DNA of 64,000 bases, taken from the NCBI GenBank assembly GCA_019671135.1, contig JAHRHY010000004.1, positions 1,860,001 to 1,924,000 on the forward strand, in the 5' to 3' direction. Each line of letters starts with the position of its first letter. Position 1 is the first letter of the stretch. This DNA comes from Linnemannia hyalina. Lineage: Eukaryota; Mortierellomycota; Mortierellomycetes; Mortierellales; Mortierellaceae. Below are positions 34,605 through 45,144 of the stretch, piece after piece. The position numbers and the translations under genes are program-made. The notes below the pieces were generated by a model. It did no database searches, was not told the origin of the DNA, and worked only from the letters and a program-made list of their open reading frames with translations.

Positions 34605-37600
34605 CGCCAGTAAAACGAAATCATTTCCCAAAAATAAAACGTCCACCAGGAACAGACGACGCGTCCAGCTCGAGGTAAACAAGCCTCACTTTACCATTAA
34701 TTTTGGAGCCATCAAATAAAGTAACTACCAAGATTGGACCTAGTGACGAGCGGAGAGAGAGAAGGAGTGGACCCGATGACCCCTCCTAATACGAGACTAG
34801 GGTGGATTGGTAAAGGTACACAATAAAATAGATGTAATAAGGAAGTAGTCTTCTGATGGTACATATCCAGCCAGCCACTCTTTTCCACATCCCAGCGGTT
34901 GCTTTTGTGCCACACTTACGCGTCAACAGGTGCATGGTTACGGGATAGGGATAGGGACAGGAACAGGGTGGTCTGGTTTTGCTCTTTGAGGTTGCATAGG
35001 ATGAGGGGAAAAAGCAGTTCTTTTCTTCCCATTGCCATTGCCTGGGATCGGGGTGGAAAGAGGTACAAGGGGGTGTGGTTGCGGGTGTGAATATGATACC
35101 CCCAATATGCTGTTGTTTCCAACATCTATGCAGAAAAAGAGGGGGGGTGAACATTGCAAAAAAAATGAAATGCGGGAAATGAAGAATGCAAAATGAAAAT
35201 GAATGTTTGGTAGTACGATGGGGTGTACACGGACAAGGACAAGGGGACGAAAACCAACGGCCAGCGCATGGGCATAAGAGCATGAAGTATGAGGCATAAA
35301 CGCATATTGTTGTATACATATCGGACAATGCACACATATAGGGAGTAAGGTACGAGCACAGGTATCAGATATGCAAGTTTTTTTTGTTCTTTGACGTTAT
35401 GGATTCTTTGGAAGGGCAGGGATGTGAACGAAGAAAAAAAAGAACGGGGCATTGAAGACAGGAAACACAAACAATAATGCTCAATGCATTAGCTGAAAGG
35501 TGCACAAATTGCATTTCTTTGTCCATTTGCATGCCTGTCAGGGGTGTCTGTGTGTGCACATAATTAAACAGTGCGTCTGTTTGTTTCTTGAAGTCCAAAT
35601 GGTCTCTGACTAGTCCCAACTTTGTTCGAATTGACACTCTTGGTTCAGGGTGCACAACGGTTTACCCCTGTACCTCCCCTAATTCCATTTCATTGCCTGT
35701 GCCCCTTGATTGATAGTTTTCGGGAATCAATCATAACACAATCCCAATGATAGTTTGCCATACTGGATCCCTTTTTGTCTAGGTTCTTCAAGTCCTTTTG
35801 CTAGGTTATCTGTTCTGTGTGTGTGCTAGTGAGTGAACAGTGCTCAAAACCCCTCAAACCCCTCTTTCCCTCGCACACCATGCGTCATCGCGTTTAACAT
35901 CCAGTTCAGTAGGTCGATATATGTCCGAAGATTGGCGTCAATGTCTTTCATTTCCTCCAGAGTACTGGGTACCTCAACGTTTGGCTCTGTGTATGTGTGT
36001 GGCTTATCAGCCTACATCTACACCGCACACGAACGCTAAAAGACAATCAAGACTTCGAAAGGAGAGCAAAGAGGAACGAATGTACAATTTGTGCCAAATA
36101 AAAACCGCATTAGTTCGGTCCTTTGATTTAGACTGGCTGAACTCTTTTGCTTGCTGCCTGGCTGGCGAAGGAAACGAGAAAAAAGAAAGACAAAGGCAAA
36201 AGAAGATGAGCGGATGCTCTCAATTGTAAAGAGTTTATGCTGGATAAACTTCTTTATTTCATCAAAAGACGGCATTGTTGAGTGTGAACTAGTGATGTCC
36301 CGTTCAATCTGAACCTGCTGTGACCTGCTCAGTGTTCACGCGACATGGCAGCCCTCGTGTATAGCTTTCTACAGTGTATGGAAATAGAGGTAATAAAGGA
36401 ACAAGTGTCAGAGAAGATGAAGGCGCGGTTTAAGGGTAGGAGTCGATTAAGGGTACCTGCAGTATTAAGCAGCACGAAAAAGAAAGACGAGAAAAAGTTA
36501 TCAAACCCTCACTTCATTCTAATAGGCAATACATCATTCGGTCGAGCTCGGCTCTCTTCGTCCGAATGTCCACAAATAAACAAAGAGCAAGCGGGCGAAG
36601 AGAGAGTGGAGGGGCGTTAGACCAAACTGCATAACTATCCCATCACCGCCACACGCACACAAAAGCCCATCGTCCCATTCGTTCCATGGCAATTATCCTA
36701 CTCTCATCAAATTGAGGACGTTTGTGCTCTTGCCCCGAGGTGTCACATTTTTCGCTTTGTTTGCGAAGGGAGCATTGTTAGCCTCCTCACCTTAAAGTAA
36801 TCGCCACTCAGTATATCTTCTCTCTCTCTTACCGACACTCCTGTTTTCTGGAGAAGGACTACTAGACAAACAGACCAGGCCAGACCCACGAAACTGAAAA
36901 ACGAACGTCCAAACATGTGTGATACTCAAGTCCAGAGAGGGTGGGTGATTGGTCCGCTGGCCTTTCTTTAGGCTTGTGCCTTAGGCTGGTGCTGCCTTCA
37001 TTACAATAGGCTGGGTCCTCATTCGTTCTCTCTCACACTCATTTGCGTGTGAAATGTCCTGGCTGTGTGTATCTGTCCGTGTTTGTCTCCCGTACCTTTT
37101 CTCTCATACACATGTCGAAATTGTCGATTGCTGTTGGGAAAATGACACTTTTGTTGCAGCTTTTGTGTATTGTTGGGTGTTGATTGATAAGTATGCCAGG
37201 GGAGTGAGACAGCTTGATTTGTTCAGAAGAAGTGGTGAACAGACCTCGCCTTTTCCACCCTTTGATGGTTGGGCTTGCTTGCGGTGCGATTGTTTTTTGT
37301 TTTCTGACAAAGATAAAGCGAGGACGGAAGAGTATTCCGCGGGCAGGGCTGGACTGAGGATGGGCAGGGAACACAAGGACCAAAAGAAAAATCAATTCTT
37401 AAAATCATGTTTTCTTGCATCATCTTTTCCATGCTTTTTTCTGCTACCAATTACAACCAATCGTTTATCCCATGCTCAAAATAGTGTAAACAGAGATAAT
37501 AAATGAGCCATGGCTGAAGTAGGGAGCGAGAGAGAGAAGTGGAAGAAAAAAGACATGCATCTCGGTGGGATTGTTTAATACTTTGCTTTCTGGTCCGCAA

Positions 37601-39196
37601 AAAAAATTCCCTATTCAACAGTGCATGTTTGCTCAGGAAGGGATGGAGGGAAGGAATGATTGAAGGTAAGAAGAAGGATGGAATGAATGAAGCTGCATGC
37701 TTTCTTCCCGGGGATCATGCAATGCTTGATGCTTTACCATAGTCCATGGGATGCTTCTCGAAAGAGTTTTAGAGATAGAAAAAACATTTGAGAGGGTTGT
37801 GAAAGTCCTTCTGTCCTGGAAGTTCACATATGGAATATGTCTGTTCCTGGTTCATCAGAGCCCCCTTTTTTGTCTGCGGTCTGGTGGTTGGGTGGAAAGA
37901 AAGAAAGAGGGTCCCACAAGGAAAAAAACAAAAAAACAAAACAAAAAAAATACCAAGAGTTCGGAGGATCTGTATCAATTAGCGGGCTTACAAAAGGGGG
38001 TGAAGTTGTAATGGACGAGTCAGTCATCCAAGCATGTTTTCTCGTCGCTCTCTTGAGCCAATTGACCCAGAGTGATGCACTGCAAAGATAGCAGATGGAA
38101 AGTACAGAAACCCTACGGGGTGTGTTGTGGGTGGGTAAGGGAAGGGAGAAGGTGATTGTTTGTTTGTGTGTGTTTAGAGCGATTGCGTGTGTGAAAATGT
38201 AAACAAAGAGATAGACAGATGGTTGATGTGCCTGGCCCCCCCTTGTATGATTTTTTGAGGTCGTCTACTGCCTTATTTTTATGTTTTACGTTTTACGTTC
38301 TGCTCGGTGTGTGGGCTTGCTCATTTTTTCGTATTTCCTCCTCGATCCATTCATAGCAACCACTACCAGGAACAACAGCAGCAGCGAGCCCTTGTTTAGT
38401 TTATTTTTTCATGTTCCAATAAGCCAATCAACCAACCAACAGCATTCGCCGTTTGGTCCCTGTCTTTTCATCTGTCGCCAACTTTGTTTTTTTTTTTATT
38501 TTTTTCATCTCTTCTTTTACTTCGTTCCCTCGTCTCTTCATCGCCCACCTTTTTCTTCTCTCTTTCTTTCCTCTATCTTTTCTTCCTTCCCTCTGTCTTT
38601 CTTCACTCCCTTTCCTTCTTTCCTTCTTTCCTTCCCTTGACCTTTCGCCCTCCTCCTCCTTGTCCCATTTCGTCCACCCCCGTCTCCTTTTCCTGCACAT
38701 AAAAGACGCAAACCGAAATCACATACTCATTCCTGAACATCTAATTTTAGTCCCAGTAGCCTTGTTCTAATTGCATACAAGCGCTTTGTTCCAGCATTTT
38801 ATTGCTCTCTCTCAGCTCATCCCGAACATAAACCCATCCTCCATCAAACAGCCACAAGCACACTCTCCTCCTCATCTCTCGCATCCACCTCTCTCCATCT
38901 CCTCTTCTCATTCTCCCCATTCACCCCTTCTTCTTCTCCGCACATCTCTTCTCTCCACTCTTTTTGTTCACCTTGTTTTTTTCTTTCGGTTGCCCTGATA
39001 CCCTTCCTTTCTCTTCCCCCTGGCAGTCCGTTCCAAAATCTCTGGATCCCATTGTTTGTACCACCAACCTTCATACAACCATAAAGACTCTCTCCTCCTC
39101 CTCCGAACTTTCCGACCAGGCAACTTTCCTTCCCTTTCAACAATAACCACCACTGCCACCCTCAACCTTATCACACACATACACAACATATTCAAG
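34605..39196. other. Gene-poor interval upstream of the ceramidase-like gene
   Basis: About 4.6 kb with no recognisable gene. The part from 38,280 to 39,196 is CT-rich on the plus strand and likely contains the promoter and leader of the ceramidase-like gene. The rest is AT-rich with scattered homopolymers and no tRNA. Confidence 0.4.
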
Positions 39197-40661
39197 ATGC
39201 CTCCATTCGAGTCCTCAGAGGTGTTGCCTATACAGCTCCCCATGCAGCCCATCAACATGTCGCGTCGGCGGACATCCCATATCATCCCCCGCTCAGACAT
39301 CATCGCAGCAGCAACAACCGCCACCGTCGACATCGATACTCTCAAAGATCACACCAACAACAACATATTAGGAGGGTCGGGAATGATCGGCACTGCTGCT
39401 GCCTCTGCACCCTCCTCTGGAGCTGGATCTTCAGAATCAAGCAACAGCAGCAGCAGCAACATCAATGCTTCCCCCTTGGCGTGGCTTTCAAGGATCATCC
39501 TCAAGGCAGAAAAGAACGAGCGCCTTCATTACCACTCTAACGGCCGTCATCATCACCACCACCATCACCATGGACACCGCCGGACGCTGTCCAGTTCTCA
39601 GCCCCTGATTAAGCAACTTTTCACCAAGGCCACAGTCGTCACATTGGAGCAGAAATACGCTACCGTTCAATGGGCTGGTACGTTCATGATCATCGCACGC
39701 TATCCTCCGTTCCTCTACACCACGTCCTTTTTCCACCTCCTTTTCGGCAGTGCCAAGCTCAAGAATCCCTGTTCTATTCTCAGGGCTTCCTTACACTTTC
39801 CCTGGAAGGCCTCAACAAGCCCCTCCACTCATTTTCAAGAGAATAACAACACCCCTGAACCCGCCACAATCATTTTCCAACTGCAGCTCAATTTCTGTTA
39901 TCCTACCGTCGTTCTTTTCTCGATTGTCTGTGCTCTTATCGCAGTTACCATCTCACTCCCTTGCATACGCACTTGACGTTCAAACAAACAAAGAACAAGA
40001 ATGAACATTGATTCAGATCATAAGCTAACACTCGATGCCCTTATTTACTTTGTGCATGAAAATAATAGCCGAGTTCTACTGCACGATCAGTTCACCATGC
40101 TTCGCCCTCCCCATCCTCCTCTACCTCGACCCAACCTTCCGCTGGTCAGCACCCGAGATCCACATCACCCACCTGGCCATCTTCTTCTCAGTCGTCACCG
40201 CCATGACCTCAACCCTCTACCACGCCACACTTTACAAAATCTTTTCCTCCCTCGACGCCTGCTTCGCCACCATTATGTTCTACTTCAACACCCTCCATCT
40301 CCTCAGATCCCTCCCTGAGCCTCATGCAAGCATGCTCCCTGACTTGATCGCATCTGTCATCTACTGGGACTGGACACCGTATGTGATGTGTACAGGCATG
40401 ATTGCATTGTTTATCTTCTCATGGAAGAAGACTGCCATGCTGTCATTACTGTTGATGGTCTCGATGATCCCTGCCACCATCTGGGGTTTTCTTGCACATG
40501 AGTGTTGGACAGGTCTTGGATTTGGTCTGTTGGGTCTGACCATGTTTGCGTTGGATCGGTTCAAGTTCTTTAGTGGACACTCTTACTGGCATCTGGCTGG
40601 TGGTTTGAGTCTGTGGTATGGTATCTCAAGCCTCGCCCTTTCTCAGCCTGCTGCCTTTTAA
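39197..40661 (+). CDS. Alkaline ceramidase-like (CREST superfamily) multi-pass membrane protein
   Basis: Two exons, 39197-39677 and 40069-40661, joined G|CC to give 357 residues. The first about 150 residues are low-complexity (Ser/Asn/Ala, an eight-His run) and look cytosolic. From about residue 160 the protein resembles alkaline ceramidases, integral membrane amidases that split ceramide into sphingosine and fatty acid. It has AEFYCTISSPCFALP (family AEFWNT.SN), LYHATLYKI with a candidate metal His, LDACFATIMFY with a candidate Asp, and GHSYWHLAGGLSLWYGI (family HG.WH). About seven hydrophobic helices can be counted. The family's N-terminal WCE motif is not visible; the equivalent place reads TVQWA. 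So it is a divergent member or another CREST hydrolase, and the substrate is uncertain. Confidence 0.68.
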
Positions 40662-41666
40662 TCATCCCCCTTTGCAGAATTTATTAAAATTGTACATTTG
40701 CTGCGTTCGTTTTTTTTTATCAATGCTGGCAGATGTTCGACATCACGTGTAGTGTATGGCGCTCTCAAAGACAAATGATGTATGAGCTGGGCGAAGCCTC
40801 TCTGTTAGCAAAGATTGTGCCTGATGATCAAGAGTGGCCACGATGATCGTACAACGACGCGATAAACCAAAATGATATGTGTAAAGAACGGTCTTCACCC
40901 TCGCCATCCACAAAGCAAAGGTATTTCTTTCACGATGACCTCCTTGAGTTTGAAAAAAACATGTATTAATAAAAGGCGGGCACATCATCCTCATGATGCG
41001 TAATTCGTGGTCGAAGCTCAATACCTTTCTACTTCCCCAGTAGACATTTCAACTTATGTTGATATTTGTGGAATGTGCGCCTTAACTATTTGCCCTTTGA
41101 CGTGCTTTAGCCTTTGATCGTTATGAACAAACTCTAGAAAACCATCTCCATTTCCACAAATATTCTCGTGTGTCCGGTATTACTCCTACAAACCCACAAA
41201 GCACCTGTACAAGCAATTAAAAAGGGAACGGTGGAGAAAGAGACCAGCCAGATTACCTTATCATTGACACTAATTTGAATTGACGAACAGAAGAAGAAGA
41301 AAAAAGGGCAGCAATAACCACAGCGCGATTTCTTCCACCTTTTGACATGTTTCTAGGACAAGGTACTACACAGCTCATAGGCATTTTCGAAAATGTAGCA
41401 GTATAAATGGGCTACGACAATCAGACAACTCTTTGTCTGCGACTCCTTGTCTGCAACGACCAACGTCAATTCGTCATAAACCTGATGTTTCACTCTCCCT
41501 GTCCCTCTTTTTCCGTCCAATCCTTGCTTTCCTTCCCACGCGAAAAAGTACGCCACCAAAATATTTCCTTCTCTCTCTCCCTACAAATCGCCCTCTGCTT
41601 CTTCTTTCCTCTTCTTCCTCGACTCTCTTTTGCTACAATCACCAGCAACCTTGCTCTCTCGCAACC
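40662..41666. other. Interval between the ceramidase-like gene and copy B
   Basis: Starts with the likely 3' UTR of the ceramidase-like gene. The last 280 bases are the duplicated leader of copy B, with a TATAAAT box at 41,402-41,408. No other gene seen. Confidence 0.5.
41402..41408 (+). promoter_or_regulatory. Possible TATA box of copy B
   Basis: TATAAAT, about 265 bases before the ATG. The matching position in copy A reads CATAAAG (16,259), so the two copies differ at a possible core promoter element. Confidence 0.35.
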
Positions 41667-43949
41667 ATGCCTCCACAGCAGCGAATAGATTCCCTTGGCT
41701 CTTTTACTCATTCATACCTTCGCTCCATGCTGATTCCCTCTCATTCTTCGCAATCAACCTCCTCCATCCACAAACGCGACCATCACTTGGTCTCAGCCAC
41801 ACTCCGCTCTTCGTTGACGCACAAGCCTGCTTGGACTCTTGAGAGCTTTATTCCCCAGCATGAACAACAACAACAACAACAACAGCAACAAACACCACTC
41901 CACAGGAACGACGGTCTCGGTATCAACAACACTACCAGCTACTACGGCAACTACTACTACAACGTTTACCCCCACTACTACAACAGCTACTCCTACAACG
42001 AGTACCCCCGCTACTACTTTTACCCTGCTGCCTCAACACAGACGACACCCCCTGCTTCAACCACCAGACAGACGACAACTCCTGACACCACCACCACCGC
42101 CACTACAGAACCAACGACCCCCCGCTCTTTCGCCGCGTCACTCAAGTCGAGCCCGTCCTACTACCGCCTCTTCCCTGAAGAGCAGCAGCAGGTGTGGGGT
42201 CAAGCCTGCGAGTACCAGACGGCGTTTAGTTACAACCGTCCTCACTCCTACCACGCTACCAAGAACTTTCCCAAGTACAACTCCTTTCCGTCGTCGAATA
42301 CGTCTAGTGTTGTCAACCAGGCACCCTTTACTCAGGAGCAACAACAACCCCGAGATTATGAGATACAGAGCAATAACAACCACTGGTGCACCATCGTAGA
42401 GACCAAGACACCTCACTCGTCTCCAAGCACATATGATTTTCTCGGTTCCGTCTACAACTACGAGAGTGCTCACTCTCAGAAGGCACATGCATTGCGAGGT
42501 CAGGACAGCGGGAACCAGACGGCACTCGGCCAGAGTCGCCATCTGGACACCACGGATCGTGCCAGGAAGCAGGCCAACCCAGAGTCACAAGATTCCCACT
42601 GGATTCCCGAGAATTCAATCCTTGAACCACAACAGCATCAGCCGCATGGACATGGAACAGTGTACAAAACGACCCTAGGATACAACTACTATGCAACCCT
42701 AGAAACGACGCCGCCTCGCTCATCTATGGGGACACACAAGTCCCACAGCTCGGCATACCAGAGTACAGCTTACTCTCAGCAGACACACGCGTCACAAGGC
42801 CACGAGAGCGGGTACAAGACGGCATTCAGCTACGACCTTGATCATCACGCTGCCTTGAACCAGAGAGGATACCATGCCTATCCAGAGTCGCATGAGCCTC
42901 AATGGACCTACGCCGGCCACTTCCCTCAGCAGCAGCAGCAGCGGCAGGAACAACAGCAGAGATCACTACTCTACAGCAACGACGGAGCCAGTGCCGAGCA
43001 CAACCCCACCTCTTCCTTCAATAACAGTCAGTACCAGAGCTACTACCACGCCAATGGAACAAGCATGCCACATTCGTTGGCAGACGCACGCGAGTTCAAC
43101 TCAATCCAATCGAGTCGCTCCCTTCAGCAGCAACAGCAGCATCCACCCTACGGCAACAGCACTGAGCTCGACTCAACCCTCAACAGCTACCACTACCGCT
43201 CATCCTTGAACCCTGCCGAGTACCGCTCTCTTATCATAGCGCACGGTACCGGCATTACTCATCAAGGCAGCTTCTCCGAGCAGCAGCAGCAACAGCAGCA
43301 GTAACAGCAGCAGCAACAGCAGCAACAACAGCTAGATCGCGGACGCGAGCATGTTATGGTGCTCGGCGACAATCATAACAACAGCACAACCATGAGCAGT
43401 ATGGAGGATCGTCTTTTCCCATTGATGCGCAATTCTACTTCGGTACAACAAGGTTATTTACCTCAGCCGCAGAGGCAACAAACTCAGGGACATGAGAATG
43501 ACAGCCGCGTTGTCGACAATAGCAGCAACCACCACCACTTCGCCATGAACCCCACTATGCTGAAGCCTGTGCCAGGACCGCCACTCCCACCACCACCACC
43601 ACCACCACCAGCGGCAACGTCAACCCACAGCTCAGGCAGCAGCGGTCTCCTTTTGACCAAGGCATTCAGTCCTTCCTATTTCGACCCCGATGACTGGGTG
43701 GAGCGATTGCTGGAGGATGAGGAAGAATCCTTCGAAAACGTGGGTTATCCGGAAAGTTTCACCGACTTTGTCGCATATGAGCGATACAGGACTCAGATGG
43801 AGAGGTCCAAGTATGAACGGGAGCAGAAAATTGAGGCGAGGGCCCGGGCCATTGTAAAGGCGAAGGCAGACGGACAAGCCAAGTATCATGTCAAGGCCCA
43901 GAACAAGATGAAGAGCGCGATTTCTGAGGTTCTCTTCAGTTGTTTGTGA
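41667..43949 (+). pseudogene. Gln/Tyr-rich repeat protein, copy B, interrupted by a TAA in polyQ
   Basis: Near-identical to copy A. The frame from ATG 41,667 reaches TAA at 43,302-43,304, inside the second polyQ tract (CAG CAG TAA CAG CAG), giving 545 residues. The same frame then stays open to 43,949, so without that codon the product would be 760 residues, almost the length of copy A. A single C-to-T change in CAA explains it. The lost part includes the conserved-looking C-terminal block (FDPDDWVERLL and the charged helix), which favours a broken gene. A functional truncated protein cannot be excluded. By eye, replacement differences between the copies (at least 20) are at least as many as silent ones (about a dozen), consistent with weak constraint. 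Confidence 0.75.
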
Positions 43950-44519
43950 ATATTGTTTTGTTTATTGTGCCACGTTTTTTTCATTCCTTTTACTTTCAGG
44001 CACAATCATTTGATTCCACTTTTCCATCATTTTTTTTTCTTCTTCCATAGTGGTCTTTTCTTTTAAAATCATATCATTGTATCCGTAGCATGCTCCATGC
44101 TCTTGCTTAATTTTTTGGATCGAGAGTGGTATCTATATTTAAACAGATTGAGGTATTGTACCAGAGTTCAAAAATAAAAACGCAGGATCGAGGGACAATC
44201 ATGAACGTGTCGATACTAAGAGCTCTCCAGTAAGCAACTCTATTGTCTCCCAGATGATCATCTAGGAACGGACAATGCAGGTGCACAAGAAGAACAAATG
44301 CTCTGATCCTGATTGGCCTATCTTTTCTTTACATTTATCGTTCAACTCTTATTTTTAATAAAAAGAACTACGGAACAAAACAAAACTATCTGGGTGGGGG
44401 TTTTATTTCTTTTTTTTTTTCAGGCAAACCGCGTTGCACTCGTCGTCACCGCTGCGTTGGGAAGTCAGGGATGACTGTTTATCCTTAGCCGTGGTTCAGA
44501 ATCGGAGAGGTCGTGCCTC

Positions 44520-44572
<53 letters not shown>

Positions 44573-45144
44573 GGTCCCGGTACGCAACTATTTAGCGGAA
44601 ATAGCCAAGCCATTCCAAACAAACAGAGTAGGCCACTGACTTGCTGTTCGAAAAAACTCCCCTCAACGATCAGCACGCGATCGATCGGGTTCAGTTGGCT
44701 ACAGAGCACTCGCAACACCATGACTCTCAGTCGCTTTCTAGTGAAGCCCTAATGACTTGTCCCAAACGTAAGAGCTCTTCCTTTGGGTCTCTTAAAAACA
44801 TAATAGAAAATAAACAAAACGCACGGTGTTCCAGTTTCCAGACTGACCATCGCCTTCACAGATGGAAAAAAAAGAGTCCGGGTTGGTAATCTTTGGTTGT
44901 GGATAGAATCCCCAAACGGGTATGATGACCACGTTTCTCTTATCGTCCGGATCAACTCGGATAAAGACGCACCCGGTTCTTCAAGTGTGTCCAGTGATGC
45001 ATGAAGTCGCTACCTCATTAGAGAGTCCGTCTCTTCCTTTCTTTCCAGTTTGGTTGGGAGTCAGACTACAAGAGCCGAAAAATGATGCTGCACGACTAAG
45101 GCACGATTGAGATAGTTGGTTGAGGGAAAAAAAAGATGAATGCT
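43950..45144. other. Interval between copy B and the PAH-domain gene
   Basis: The first 135 bases are the duplicated 3' flank. A long CA microsatellite lies at 44,524-44,566. No conserved coding frame; the right end is the probable 3' UTR of the minus-strand PAH gene. Confidence 0.45.
44524..44566. repeat. (AC)n microsatellite
   Basis: About 21 AC units. Confidence 0.88.

Larger units (their letters stand above)
41388..44085 (+). repeat. Segmental duplication, copy B
   Basis: Direct-orientation partner of 16,240-18,925, about 22.5 kb away. Compared with copy A, its leader has an extra segment of about 35 bases after the shared CTTTGTCTGCGACTCC, and both polyQ tracts are shorter. The 3' flank stays similar up to about 44,085. 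Confidence 0.9.

Noticed and set aside
35365..35655. 96-codon minus-strand frame
   Set aside because: Begins with GTG rather than ATG, no recognisable domain, and no supporting flanks.
36345..36620. 91-codon plus-strand ORF
   Set aside because: Basic, low-information sequence without motif, splice partners or a CT-rich leader; likely chance.
39541..39566. His-run as a cloning tag or vector contamination
   Set aside because: The CAC/CAT run lies in a natural low-complexity exon with flanking Ser/Asn/Gly residues and no vector-like sequence.
43302..43304. Reassigned genetic code (TAA = Gln) as explanation for the stop in copy B
   Set aside because: Several intact genes in the window end with TAA at the expected position, so TAA is a normal stop here.
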